A DNA stretch of 64,000 nucleotides from Metallyticus violacea (lineage: Eukaryota; Arthropoda; Insecta; Mantodea; Metallyticidae). The position numbers and the translations under genes were made by a program. Shown piece by piece: positions 20,713 through 32,165 of the stretch. The notes under the pieces are model-generated. The model saw only the letters and a list, made by a program, of their open reading frames with translations, did no database searches and was not told the DNA's origin. How positions within the stretch are numbered: position 1 is the first letter of the stretch; the number at the start of each line of letters is the position of its first letter. The stretch covers positions 235,291,512 to 235,355,511 of the forward strand of contig CM060846.1 of NCBI GenBank assembly GCA_030762175.1, given 5' to 3'.

Positions 20713-21062
20713 GACGATATTAACGCGCTAGCTATCGAACCTAGCACGGGGAGAAGAAAAGCAGGTAGGAATCCTCCCTTTTGCGTCAGGATGTTCTTCT
20801 TCTTCTTCAACGACACCTTCTTGTTGACTAATTTTCTCCACGTTGTTTTATGTCTTTTTAAGCGTTTCTTACACGCTGGAGAAATGCATACCCGCCCTTT
20901 GTTAACGTTGTACACGCATTCGGAGATTGCCTTGATTAATTCGGGGCTTGCCTGTTTGAGCATAATTTTGCGCGCGGCCGGTTTGGCCTTGCTCAAGGCG
21001 ACCAGATTATTGCATTGTTTTGCGATGAGCGGGGAGGTTAGTTTTCGTATTTTTGCCTTCAT
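20709..21062 (-). CDS. Basic virion peptide with hydrophobic Gly-rich tail (adintovirus core/pX-like)
   Basis: I start at ATG 21062 (MKAKIRKLTSPL), 117 residues. The frame extends upstream to 21125, but a TATA-like box at 21103-21111 and the overlap with the ATPase argue for the later start. The pattern LIKAISECVYNVNKGRVCIS, KKRLKRHKTTWRKL, VSLKKKKNILTQKGGFLPAF is one I associate with a conserved small Polinton/adintovirus protein: a helix with ISECxxNV, a basic region, then QKGGFLPxxxPxxG hydrophobic end. QKGG may be a protease site releasing a membrane-active tail. The function (core or membrane-active) is inferred by analogy with adenovirus mu/VI. Confidence 0.72.
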   Translation of the reverse strand: MKAKIRKLTSPLIAKQCNNLVALSKAKPAARKIMLKQASPELIKAISECVYNVNKGRVCISPACKKRLKRHKTTWRKLVNKKVSLKKKKNILTQKGGFLPAFLLPVLGSIASALISS

Positions 21063-21102
21063 CGTCGAAACCTTAATAATACTTGAGACGACGACCACCG
21101 CG

Positions 21103-21111
21103 ATATTTATA
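21103..21111 (-). promoter_or_regulatory. TATA-like box overlapping the ATPase stop codon
   Basis: The minus strand reads TATAAATAT, and its internal TAA is the ATPase stop. It lies about 40 bases before the ATG at 21062, suiting a promoter for the integrase-to-capsid block. Coincidence is possible. Confidence 0.45.
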
Positions 21112-22408
21112 GGGAGACAAAACAAGATGGGTCCTCTCCCGGCAGCACTCCGGTTCTATACCTGTATCTGTCCGGAGTGTACTGCGTACAGTCCAATACC
21201 AAGTAACCGTGAGGATTTTCGGTAGCCTTCTGAAATGCCTCTAGCAAGAATTTGGAGTTTCGCGGTTCCATCTGTTGAAATAGTCTGTCTATCTGCATCT
21301 TGTCTCTGTTATTCTTGAACACCACGATGTAATTGGCGTTTAGCGAGATTGTGCGAAATTTCCTGCCCTGAGGGAATATGTTTTGCAGAATGTATATGAC
21401 CCCAAAGTTTCTGTGGTGCGAATCTTTGGTGAACAAATTGGACACTTCTGTGCTATCGCTCTCGTACATCATGTCGTCGATGACCACGAGATCTCCCTCC
21501 CTGATGCTGCACATGTTAGGAACGCCCGCGTGTGTCACTACGTTAAACGTGCAATGGTTGAATTCGGAGCCCAACTTGGGCGGATACTCGCGTGGATGAC
21601 ACCATACGACCCTTTTTGGTACCTTATCGAACACTCGTTCTGCGTTGGCAATGGCGCGCTTAACAAATGTGGACTTCCCGCAGCGCGACGGTCCCGCAAC
21701 CTGTATGGTGCTTGGAAACGTAAATTTCTCTGGTTCTGTCATTTCTACATCCCTACCCGGATGCGTCTTTTTGAACCTACCCTTGTTGGGAATTACCTCT
21801 CCCAAAGACACATCTGTCATTTCCACGTTTCTGCCGGGGTTCGCTCGCTTAAACCTGCCCGTGTTGGTAATCACCTCACCCAAGGATACGTCTTCCATCT
21901 CTACGTTACTACCGGAGTTTGTTCGCTTAAACCTACCCCTGTCTGGCACCACTTCTCCCATGGAAACGTCCTTCATGTTTACGTTTCTTCCCGGATAGCA
22001 CCGCTTAAATCTTTCCTTGTTGGGGACCACGGGTGGAATCGTGTCAAACGAAAAAAACTCTGGCGGTTCCAGATTGAAATTGAAATCCCCTGTAGGTTCC
22101 GTAAAACGACGCTTGGAGCTCTCATCGAAACACATATTATTCAACTTGCGTTTGCGCGGTAAAAGCGCGTGCCAATTCACGGGTTTCATCTTTTCGCAGG
22201 GTATTACGGCGTGCCAAGGGACGTAGGGGTTTCTGACTTTCTTACGTCTTCTCTTGCGAACCGGAGACAGCAATACCTTAGGCTTCATCATGTACTCGGT
22301 TTCTCCCTGGTCATATTGGGCAAATTTAGGCTGAATTTCATCCTCGCTGTCATTTTCCTCCTCTTGTTCTTCTCTCCGTTTCTCTTGGTGCTTTCTTTTG
22401 GTTGCCAT
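21107..22408 (-). CDS. ATP: A32/FtsK-type genome-packaging ATPase with N-terminal 26-residue repeats
   Basis: 433 residues. The C-terminal half is the ATPase: Walker A GPSRCGKST (239-247), Walker B LVVIDD (307-312), and a downstream sensor region with VIYILQN followed by ISLNANYIVVFKN. This family pumps DNA into capsids in Polintons and nucleocytoplasmic viruses, where it is usually 200-300 residues. The extra ~230 N-terminal residues begin acidic/basic (KRREEQEEEN) and include KRKLN and VRKRRRKKV, likely nuclear-localisation stretches. They then carry four tandem copies of a 26-residue unit (127-225; core GRFKR-x-x-PGRNVEM-x-DVS). It starts one base after the polymerase stop and is intact. 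Confidence 0.92.
   Translation of the reverse strand: MATKRKHQEKRREEQEEENDSEDEIQPKFAQYDQGETEYMMKPKVLLSPVRKRRRKKVRNPYVPWHAVIPCEKMKPVNWHALLPRKRKLNNMCFDESSKRRFTEPTGDFNFNLEPPEFFSFDTIPPVVPNKERFKRCYPGRNVNMKDVSMGEVVPDRGRFKRTNSGSNVEMEDVSLGEVITNTGRFKRANPGRNVEMTDVSLGEVIPNKGRFKKTHPGRDVEMTEPEKFTFPSTIQVAGPSRCGKSTFVKRAIANAERVFDKVPKRVVWCHPREYPPKLGSEFNHCTFNVVTHAGVPNMCSIREGDLVVIDDMMYESDSTEVSNLFTKDSHHRNFGVIYILQNIFPQGRKFRTISLNANYIVVFKNNRDKMQIDRLFQQMEPRNSKFLLEAFQKATENPHGYLVLDCTQYTPDRYRYRTGVLPGEDPSCFVSL
21734..22030 (-). repeat. Four 78-bp in-frame repeats in the ATPase gene
   Basis: Units begin at residues 127, 153, 179 and 205. They share V-(V/I)-P-N-x-x-RFK(R/K), then PGR(N/D)VEM; the last unit is cut after MTE. 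The period is 78 bases, so the frame is preserved. Confidence 0.9.
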
Positions 22409-22409
22409 A

Positions 22410-25400
22410 TTATGTGCGAGCGTCGTTCATCCTCCTTCTTTTATAACCGTAAGGATACGTCTCGCCGGTTAGCGGGTCCTGCACACGCTTGTCAACAACC
22501 ATGCGAAACGTTTTGATCGAAGGTTCCGTCACAACCGTCCATAGACGCTTTCTGGCGATGTTGCGGCCTGCTATAAGTACAGATGCGTCGTTATGCGAAT
22601 GGGCCATGCTCCGAATGACACTGCCGTTAACTTTGCTCAAGGTGCCGGAATTTAGGGTGATCCCCTTTACCTTGCACACTGAATGTTCTTTGTCGTTACA
22701 TTTAACGTCAAACATGTAGCTCTTTGGTCCCGTGGATGCAAATCTCCAAATGTATGCGTCCTGTCCGTATTTTGACAATTCATCCGTCATATTGCCCAAA
22801 AAAGGTCCTGTTTTTGGAAGCCATTCGCCGGGTTTATAGGTCGCTATTACGGAGTCTGTGTCGAAGTAGCACACGCGCTGCCCCAACTTACGCAAGTATG
22901 AATACAGTTCTAGACGAGCGTGGGCTGTGGTGTAGGCGGCAATGACAACATTTGTAGTGAAATTCTGTTTGGGACTTCGCTCATCGTACCTCCAAACAAC
23001 GCACATAATGTCGTCTGTGGCAGGCAGGTACGTTTGTACTTCCACGCCTGCATCGTTCAAGAGCTGAATAAGGCGAGCGTGGGAGTTTACAAGTTCGTTG
23101 GTGGGAAGGTTGTCGTGCTGACCGTATTTTCCCCAAAAAGAGTTTAACATCAGCTTTGCCAGCTCTCTCCTACCCGGATTGTCACACATGGCATTTGGAT
23201 CCAAAGACACCCCCTCTTGCTCCAAAAACATTTTCACAAACGCGTCCTTCTTTTCTGGCGTGTTGCACTCCAAAGGCCAGCCGGAAGCTTCCGTCTTCAT
23301 TTTCAAAAATTGATTCACGTAATCCTCAAAGAGTCCCTTTTGGTGCGGTCCATATTTAACCATTTCGTATTCCCATATTTCGTACGTTTGCAAGAGCACG
23401 TAGCCTTCCTTCAGTGCAACTTTAACCTCGTCAATCACCCACGTGCCCTGCAAAGACCTCTCCTCGTCACTGTGGTTGCACTCCTCTTGACATTTTGCTT
23501 CTGCGCAGGTCATGCACAGAGGAAAAAGCAATTTTCCATCAACCCGCACGGGTAATACAGGATGATAAATTCCAGAGGGCGGTAGTATTTTACATTTTAT
23601 TATACCACCCTGTACATTCTCCAAATTAGGAAATGTATCTACGTGTAGCTTTGGATGTCCAATCGGGTAGGCTTTGGTCTTATTAACAAAAGGATACAGA
23701 CTGCAAACGTCAAAATAAAACATTTTTTCATCCCCAAGCGTCTCCTTATACACCTTCGTACAATTTGTCCTTCCCCCAAAGAATGCATCCCTAGGATTCA
23801 GAGGTTGCGGATGCGATTTAGAGTACGACTTCACAAAATCGGCTAGTTCACAGTTGGACTTTGTCATGTCGTTAAATTCACATTCCCACATTTCAATCAA
23901 ATTGTAACCGGCATTCTTTATTTTTCGCGACACTCGCTTCGTGTCCTCATACCTAGAGCCCATGGTTTCGTTGCCGGTGCCGTGCACGACAGAATGTCGA
24001 TTGGGAAAACAGCGCGTGCAACCGTGGTAGAAGCAACCGTGAAAAAAGTACACACACTTACTCTCCTCTCTGTATCCGTCTACTTTGTGACCCATCACTT
24101 TCACTTCTCTGCAGCGAAACGCGTGCTGAATGACCACGTTTTGCTGGTGCTCCAACCACGACAGCCAAATGCATGCTATTCGTGATTGTTTGTCTGCCAG
24201 ACGGTATCCACCTACGGGAATTATGGGAATGGTATTTGGCGTCATAAAGCGCTTTCTGTACACGTTCATGCACGCATGTGCAATTGTAACACATTCTCTG
24301 AAGGGATCTATATCATTTTCGTCCATGAATTCCCTTCTAAATTTGGACACTCCCCCGTATAGCAGAAACACGTCTGTTTTGCAGTATGATACCATTTCCT
24401 TTTCCATGTTAAACACGTAACCGGAGGCCAGTTTTTCCGCGTACCACTCCTCAAACGCCTTACGCCCGTGAACGGACATGCCCTCGGGACAGTAATACTT
24501 TTGATCGGGAATGGGGCCCTGGTAGTTTTCATTTTCCTTGGTGTTAAATAAATAAGGAAAAAACCCTTGCTATCGGCTAGATTAAACGTCTTTGGAAATC
24601 TGGCCAAAGGCATGGGAATAAAGTTCAGCGAGTCTAAAAACGTTATCTTGTCATGCTTCATCCTGTATATACGCGTACCCGTAATAATTAGTTCTGGTGT
24701 CCACCCGAGGTTCCCAATCATGTACTTGAGTATAAATTGACCATCGTAAGACCTGAGGTTGTGGGCAATGACGGTAACGTCCCAGAAATCGAACCTACTC
24801 TGGGTAATGTGATCAAATAGTTGCTTAACCGGATCTGTTCTAAATACCCACTCCTTTATACCGCATTGCGAACAATAGTTCATTTTATGTGTCACGTCCA
24901 TGCATACAGAACATCCCTGGTACAAAACGCATAGATTTGGTAGGTGTTCAAATGTGTCAACATTACTCATATACGGAGTGTTTTGCGTGCATTCAAAATC
25001 TATAAACATGAAGATAAATCTATTTTTCTTCTTACTAGAAATATCAGATTTATAAGGTTGAATGTAGCACAAGTGATTTGCATCCACATGGCACTTGCAC
25101 GCGTTACAAAATTTTTCATTGCACTTATGCGACGTCTTCCTACGTCGGCTATTAACCAGTTTGTTGCAGGATAGACACACCTTTTCAATGTCGCAAACAG
25201 ACACATTCTTAGGATAATATGACCCCTTCAATAAATGGTTATTATAACATTCCTCGCCCCTAAAACTCCTGTGACACGAGTTATACTCCCTAATGACAGT
25301 ATCTGTCGATTTGCACTCCAGGTGACATTTGGTGCATTTCAAATCGCAGCGGTGCCTCTCTTTTTTATTCACAGATACGTAATTACACTGACGGCAGTAA

Positions 25401-26350
25401 AACTTGCACGAAAATGCTCTGTGCAGGTCCACTATAGCGTTAAAGTGTTCATCATGTAACAATAAGTCGAGGTGTTTTTCAGAGTTCGCATTCCACTTGT
25501 ACAACACGTTCTTTCCCGAATGACCCCCAAACACGGTAATGTTATATTCCCGCAGTTTACGTGCAAAACTTTCAACGTCTTGCAGAGTGTAAGCACCATC
25601 GCGGGATCCTACATGTTGGCACAATTCTAACGCCTTCTCCTTTTGAATGCGTTGAAAACGTCTAACCGCACGATAATTATCATCTCCGTCAACTTTAGCC
25701 TTACACACAACAATGGCTCTAGGTAAACACAATGTGTCATTATTTTTAATCTCAATAATTCCTTTATTCCTGCTACATATTTCGCAGGGTTTGAAGCACG
25801 AACCCTGCACCTCTTTGGTCCACACGCAGTTAATGTTCAATGGTCCTCTTATCAAAAATTCCCTATTACTCTGCATAACCCTCTCTATTGATTTTATTAT
25901 AGCCTCCGGATTTATTTGATCAAACCTGCGAACGCTCATATTAAATGGAGCAGAGGGATGTCTAGAATCACTAATAGATAACCCCATGTACCCGGGTTCA
26001 TTGTTCAACAGGTTTTCATTTAAAAAGTTCAACAACCCCTGGAACGTTTCAGAAATCCACAGTTCAGGATTTGCATTTTCAGGCATGGGTCGCACGGTTA
26101 CAACGGTTTCCGAAAATCCTGAATAAAACTTATTCACCGAACGCTTGCGATGCTGAGCAATGTCAAATAACGGTGGTTCACTTACCAACATCTCCTCCTC
26201 CATCCCACTATCGTTAGGCAGGTCATCGTTGCCGTCGTTAGAAGGTAGGGAAATATCACCTTCGAAATAAGACAGAAAGTCCTCGTCGTTGTCCGAAGGA
26301 ATAGGAAAGTCCTCTTGAAAATAAGGCGACAGGTCCTCGTTTTCCATCAT
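22410..26350 (-). pseudogene. POLB: Protein-primed DNA polymerase B, one frameshift
   Basis: About 1,310 codons in two frames: 26350 to about 24558, then on to 22410. The N-terminal ~420 residues include acidic and Cys/His-rich parts (CKFYCRQCNYV, RHRCDLKCTKCHLEC), probably zinc-binding and terminal-protein-like. Exonuclease motifs: FIDFEC (D451, E453), HNLRSYDGQF (D536) and YCKTD (24374). Polymerase motifs: FDVCSLYP (about 23690-23710), KLMLNSFWGKYG (about 23120-23160) and YFDTDSV (about 22855-22872). Order and residues are those of the PolB family used by Polintons, adenoviruses and phi29-like phages. A T6 run on the minus strand (24558-24563) is where the frame changes; it is one base short of keeping frame. 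It could be a real mutation, a sequencing error in a homopolymer, or slippage. Everything else is open. Confidence 0.9.
24558..24563 (-). other. Homopolymer where the polymerase frame breaks
   Basis: Six A on the plus strand (T6 in the gene). Conserved protein continues across it in a different frame, as shown by the exonuclease motif III block downstream. No other break exists in the 3.9-kb gene. Confidence 0.8.
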
Positions 26351-26403
26351 ACCACGTTAGCAAGTAAACCTTTAAAGTAAACGTAAAATATATCGTTTTA
26401 ACG

Positions 26404-26411
26404 TTATATAC
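26404..26411 (-). promoter_or_regulatory. TATA-like box upstream of the polymerase gene
   Basis: GTATATAA on the minus strand, about 54 bases before the ATG at 26350, in a suitable place for the promoter of the polymerase-ATPase transcript. It lies 20 bases from the edge of the ATCT tract. Confidence 0.45.
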
Positions 26412-26430
26412 AATTTGCGCAACGCTCCAC

Positions 26431-27831
<1,401 letters not shown>

Positions 27832-28526
27832 CGAACCCATGCCTTGCTCAGTCATATACCGTGAGTGCTGCACTCTGCGAGAAAAAAAATGTGGTACGTC
27901 ATTTGTAATTGCTATTCCCCTACTGCAAGTTACAGTGACGGTAGGCGGTGTCGATCCCCTGCCCTGCGCAATGATATACCGCAAGTGCTCCACTCTGCGC
28001 TGGGAAAGGGGAAATGTACATCATTTGTATTTGCTATTCCCCTACTGCAAGTTACAGTGACGGTAAGCGATGTCGATCCCCTGTCCTGCGCAATGATATA
28101 CCGCAAGTGCTTCACTCTACACCGGGTGAGGGGAAATGTGCTACGTCATTTCATTGCTATTCCCCTACTGCAAGTTACAGCGGCGGTAAACGGTGTCGAT
28201 CCCCTGCCCTGCGCAATGATATACCGCAAGTGCTTCACTCTACGCCGGGTAAGGGGAAATGTGCTACGTCATTTCATTGCTATTCCCCTACTGCAAGTTA
28301 CAGCGGCAGTGAGCGGTGTCGATCCCCTGCCCTGCAAAATGATATACCGCAAGTGCTCCACTCTGCGCTGGGAAAGGGGAAATGTGCTACGTCATTTTGT
28401 AATTGCTATTCCCCTACTGCAAGTTACAGTGACGGTAGGCAGTGTCGATCCCCTGCCCTGCGCAATGATATACCGCAAGTGCTCCACTCTGCGCTGGGAA
28501 AGGAAAATGTGCTACGTCATTCCCAA
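27832..28526. repeat. Tandem array of about 5.5 units of 122-126 bp
   Basis: GCTATTCCCCTACTGCAAGT starts at 27911, 28033, 28156, 28279 and 28405. Each unit also holds GTGTCGATCCCCTGCCCTG, ATGATATACCGCAAGTGCT and GTGCTACGTCATT (CRE-like ACGTCA). A partial unit precedes the first. Since 123 is a multiple of three, long frames with 41-residue repeats appear; I do not think they are genes. Its position just upstream of the leader exons suggests an enhancer-like or origin-like array. Confidence 0.9.
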
Positions 28527-28618
28527 GACGATAGTACATGTGCACTTGCAGCGTGTGGACTTTCCAATCTAGTAAGAGCATCCGGTGGTTAACTAGCTGG
28601 TGCAAGTCTGACACTAAC

Positions 28619-28760
28619 AACGTCCGGTTTCGATCGCTGCGGTCTGTTGATAACTTCCATTGTTTTTCCTATGATACCACTGCATCCGGTCTACATCCGG
28701 TTTCGATTGCTGCACACTGCTGATAACCTCCATTGTTTTTTCCAACGATAACACTGCATC
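28619..28760 (+). repeat. Two direct repeats of about 70 bp
   Basis: ATCCGGTTTCGAT(C/T)GCTGC...TGATAAC(T/C)TCCATTGTTTTT...GATA-CACTGCATCCGG occurs twice, around 28621-28688 and 28692-28760. TCCGGT also occurs in the terminal repeats. Confidence 0.75.
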
Positions 28761-28799
28761 CGGTTGCAACAATCCATTATCTCTTCCCCCAGACTTTCG

Positions 28800-28980
28800 C
28801 TACGTCCGCTTTATGGAGCACGGGACCTCACCACATACGTCATACGTCTTCAATAAAACATTGCCGCTTTTCCTCTATCACATTCAGTGCTTGACTGCTG
28901 CTGCTGCTCCTGTTGCACATGCCACGAAGTGTACCGCAGTGGAAACAAGTTTTCAACGTCTTACACATACACACATTTGT
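28800..28980 (+). ncRNA. Putative leader exon 1 (5' end unknown)
   Basis: The exon would end at 28980, just before a consensus donor GTAAGT (28981-28986). The 5' end cannot be set from sequence. It contains no long frame that continues into the next exon. Confidence 0.4.
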
Positions 28981-29134
28981 GTAAGTATTATTACCGTTAT
29001 TTATCGTAGTACTTATGTGTTATACTTAAAGTGGTGCATTAATTCATTTTTTTTTGTTTAATACTGCACACCATATTTCATTGTTTATAATTTCATTGTT
29101 TTATTATATGTGTTTTTGTATACATTCATTTCAG

Positions 29135-29202
29135 TTGCTAAACGATTTCCATGCTAAAAGGATCAACGCAGTTTTTTTACCATTAATCCTGAATTCATTC
29201 CT
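29135..29202 (+). ncRNA. Putative leader exon 2
   Basis: 68 bp, bounded by an acceptor (TTCATTTCAG ending 29134) and a donor GTAAGT (29203-29208). It is short and without a coding frame, so it would be untranslated leader. Confidence 0.45.
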
Positions 29203-29257
29203 GTAAGTAGTATTTATTCATTTATTACATATATGTAGGTGTTTGTAGTATTACTCA

Positions 29258-29258
<1 letters not shown>

Positions 29259-29315
<57 letters not shown>
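29259..29315. repeat. (ATT)n microsatellite
   Basis: About 19 units inside the putative leader intron. Confidence 0.95.
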
Positions 29316-29397
29316 GCTCCTTCACGTCCAGTCCTTGCATACAATGGTGTAAAGTACGCGCTGGTGCATATTCTGTTATTTTTTTCAATATGGATGT

Positions 29398-29692
29398 TTT
29401 GTTAACGCTGCACGTAACGTGTACTGTTATTATTTTTGTGTTGTGTCTTTCATATTAATAACGTTCCTCTTTTGTTTTTTCTTATAGTTTGTTAACGCTG
29501 CACGTAACGTCATTACTCTGTGTACTGTTATTATTTTTGTGTTGTGTCTTTCATATTAATAACGTTCCTCTTTTGTTTTTCTTATAGTTTGTTAACGCTG
29601 CACGTAACATCATTACTCTGTGTATGTTATTATTTTTGTGTTGTGTCTTTCATATTAATAACGTTCCTTTTTTTTTTTGTTTTTTCTTATAG
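29398..29692 (+). repeat. Three tandem ~100-bp units, each ending in a splice acceptor
   Basis: Each unit runs from GTTAACGCTGCACGTAAC through GTTGTGTCTTTCATATTAAT and AACGTTCCT to a T-rich tract and CTTATAG. The three CTTATAG sites end at 29487, 29587 and 29692. Units 1 and 2 differ at very few positions, so the duplication is recent. Confidence 0.9.
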
Positions 29693-29806
29693 ACGTCGTG
29701 CTGTTTACAGTTTTTTCATTTTTTTCTTTCCTGCTTCTACGTGGTGGTTGCTGTGGTACATGATAAAAGGACTGGTGATTTGTCGCAGCATCGTTGTGTA
29801 TCCATC
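29693..29806 (+). ncRNA. Putative leader exon 3
   Basis: 114 bp between the last CTTATAG acceptor and a donor GTAAGT (29807-29812). It would join directly to the exon starting at ATG 29894 or to any of the later acceptors. Confidence 0.45.
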
Positions 29807-29893
29807 GTAAGTGTTCATTTATAGTCATTGTTAATACTTTCACGTACACATTTATATTACTCTATTTCCTTTATTTTCGTTTCTTATGCACAG

Positions 29894-30418
29894 ATGTCAT
29901 TGTCAAGCTGCTTTGCAGAGGAGTGCCAACCCTGCTTTACCGTCACCTGTCCCTTGTGTTCTAGTAAAACCTGTGCTGGCAGTGCATTCAATTTATCCAT
30001 CACTTTCATAGCTTCAAAAGTAACACCCCTTCCTACACCTCCATTTGCCATTAAATGCGCGTACTGTAACTACCCCTTTGAATTTACACATAATGATGTG
30101 CGTCCCACGCGCGTAGATCTGCATTTACCCTTTTGGAAACGCTCCATAAAGTGCTGTAGAATTTTTTGCATTTTCCCAGGTTTCACAAACGTTAACTGCA
30201 GCCACGATTGTTCATTTGCTGCTATTCGAAATCCATATTTTGTACTCGATTGCTGTTTTAACTTTTTACACTTCACACTCGAACCACCATTATGGTGGTA
30301 TCATGGGCACACACAAATAAAACACGATCCGCGTTTACACTTTGCAAACACAGACACTATAACTTATTGGGATATTTCTAGTTGGCACTCGCACTTTAAC
30401 GATCCTCATTCCCCTTAA
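29894..30418 (+). CDS. Right-arm protein 1: Cys-rich, unknown
   Basis: 174 residues, starting MSLSSCFAEECQPC. The frame is open further upstream, but a splice acceptor (CTTATGCACAG) ends exactly at 29893, so the exon begins with this ATG. Paired cysteines (ECQPC, CPLCSSKTC, CAYC, KCCRIFC) suggest a zinc-binding protein; the tail is rich in His, Phe and Trp (WWYHGHTQIKHD). No known family recognised. It is the first of five plus-strand frames with an acceptor at or just before the start. Composition is AT-richer than the capsid block. Regulation by leader splicing is inferred. Confidence 0.6.
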   Translation: MSLSSCFAEECQPCFTVTCPLCSSKTCAGSAFNLSITFIASKVTPLPTPPFAIKCAYCNYPFEFTHNDVRPTRVDLHLPFWKRSIKCCRIFCIFPGFTNVNCSHDCSFAAIRNPYFVLDCCFNFLHFTLEPPLWWYHGHTQIKHDPRLHFANTDTITYWDISSWHSHFNDPHSP

Positions 30419-30453
30419 TTGTAACACGCACTTTTATTTTGTTTTTGCAGATT

Positions 30454-31317
30454 ATGGCCTCTGCATCTTCCTTATCATTTACCCTCAATCCTGACATCGT
30501 TCCTCTCACCTCAAAATACCGCATTGTTAAACACCTGTTCCCGTCTTACACCGTTTTGCAATCCTTTGAACCTAACTACTTTCCATCTTCCTTCATCTTT
30601 GTTTGTACTATACTAGAATTCTTCATTTCCGAGGGTACTTGCTGTACCATTGTAGGATCATATATCGGGCATTTGCTCGACGGGTACAACTATGTAGACC
30701 AATTTCCCACTTTCTTTGTCGCGTTTTCCAAAGATGATGATGACACTTGGGAGTCAAAACCATTTTTGTCAAATTTTCTGTTTACAAATCATGGCGAATT
30801 TTACGTTTACTTTGAACACTCGTTTGAGTTTAAAAATATTCTCTTCACTAACACGCGCTCGTATATGCACGGTGTGTTTCACTATGATGAGTGGCATGCC
30901 ATTTTTAACGGAGAATCATATTTCTTTAATACCGTTTTTTTAATCGTGCAATTGGATGTACCGGTACATCACATAGACTGCTGGTACGACGTCCTGTGTT
31001 TAGTATTTTCCAATCAACCGTTCTTGCATAACTTTGCTCTTACAGCTCTTTTTGATAACAAAAACCAATTTCGCTTAAAATTTATCAAAGACCAGCAGAG
31101 ACTGTCTACAGGATGGTATTCATTACCATCCATGGACAGATTAGTTTTAATGAAAAAATGGCACAGCAACTACCCAGTTGACATCCTATCCGATTACCCT
31201 CCCGCAAATGAATGTACCTGCATGGTTTGCTGCCCTTCACCCCCTTCCCTAAAAGCTTTGGCTTTTCACTCTCTTTCTTTAAATTACTCTTCCTTCTCAT
31301 TAACCCCTCCTTCCTAA
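30454..31317 (+). CDS. Right-arm protein 2: 287 residues, unknown
   Basis: Starts MASASSLSFTLNPDIV, three bases after acceptor TTTTTGCAG (ends 30450). Rich in Phe, Tyr and Trp throughout, with an acidic patch (KDDDDTWES) and a Cys cluster near the end (CTCMVCC). No transmembrane segment stands out, although FIFVCTILEFFIS is hydrophobic. Not recognised. It is the largest frame of the right arm and is intact. It could be a virion or host-interaction protein; nothing in the sequence settles this. Confidence 0.65.
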   Translation: MASASSLSFTLNPDIVPLTSKYRIVKHLFPSYTVLQSFEPNYFPSSFIFVCTILEFFISEGTCCTIVGSYIGHLLDGYNYVDQFPTFFVAFSKDDDDTWESKPFLSNFLFTNHGEFYVYFEHSFEFKNILFTNTRSYMHGVFHYDEWHAIFNGESYFFNTVFLIVQLDVPVHHIDCWYDVLCLVFSNQPFLHNFALTALFDNKNQFRLKFIKDQQRLSTGWYSLPSMDRLVLMKKWHSNYPVDILSDYPPANECTCMVCCPSPPSLKALAFHSLSLNYSSFSLTPPS

Positions 31318-31324
31318 TTTGTAG

Positions 31325-31633
31325 ATGAGCTCTTTCGCGGCGATTGGCAACGATCCAGTGGGAGTCGCGCTGTTACAATGGCAGCAGTCCCCACCACTCC
31401 AACAACTGCCACCATCACCACCTCCACAACAACAACAACAGCAACAACACCAACTGCAGCACCGTGATAATTATATAATGTTAATAGAAGAAAGAATTGT
31501 CGCGCTAGAAAGACAAAATTTTGTTCTTAGTGAAAAACTTAAAGCCATGGAAAACACTTTTAATATTGATTCAAATACACTAATACATATGCCCACTCTT
31601 ATTACCTACTTACCCAAAAAACAACAATTTTAA
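31325..31633 (+). CDS. Right-arm protein 3: Pro/Gln-rich with coiled coil
   Basis: 102 residues beginning MSSFAAIGNDPVGVALLQW. The start follows acceptor CTAATTTGTAG (ends 31324) with no gap and lies eight bases after the previous stop. A Pro/Gln tract (PPSPPPQQQQQQQ) is followed by a heptad-like helix (IMLIEERIVALERQNFVLSEKLKAMEN, quoted here in parts: IMLIEERIVALER and NFVLSEKLKAMEN), so it probably multimerises. No family recognised. Confidence 0.6.
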   Translation: MSSFAAIGNDPVGVALLQWQQSPPLQQLPPSPPPQQQQQQQHQLQHRDNYIMLIEERIVALERQNFVLSEKLKAMENTFNIDSNTLIHMPTLITYLPKKQQF

Positions 31634-32165
31634 GTAACATGTATGTAGATTCCTACATACCACCACCTCCACCAGTAATCCCCCTACAACCGGGGAGACA
31701 TGTTTTCTTCAACAGTACTGACGTAAAAGAAAACTTCAAAATATACTGTACATAATTTTGCACTTTTTTCATTTCATTTCATTTTTATTCATTATTATAT
31801 ATATTTCTTGTTTTTCATTAATTTAAATATATTTTCTTATTTATATTACATATTCCAATATATATTTTATAACATGTATTTATATTTAATTATTTATTTA
31901 TACATATATATTTTTCCCATAAGTGTTTATTGTTTATCTTTTTATTTTTTCCCATAAGTGTTTATACCAATTGTTTATCTTTTTTCTACTTATATTATAT
32001 ATTGTATTGTAAAAAAGTCTTATGTAAATATATTTTTTATAACGAGAAAAAACTTTTATTATCAATCATACATATATATATTTTTCCATATTTTTTTTGT
32101 ACCTATTATGCTACTTATATATTAAATACTCTATAGTAAAAGTCGTATATATTTTATAACCTACC
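31634..32165. other. AT-rich spacer between converging genes
   Basis: Over 80 percent A+T by eye, with repeated TATATATTTTT and CCCATAAGTGTTTAT (twice, about 31917 and 31949). It probably holds 3' ends of the rightward and leftward transcripts. No gene seen. Confidence 0.5.

Noticed and set aside
27832..28526. CRISPR-like array
   Set aside because: Units are 122-126 bp of full-length repeat with no short-repeat/unique-spacer pattern, and the host is eukaryotic.
27832..28526. tRNA-like B box (TCGATCCCC) in each array unit
   Set aside because: No A box or cloverleaf can be formed around it.
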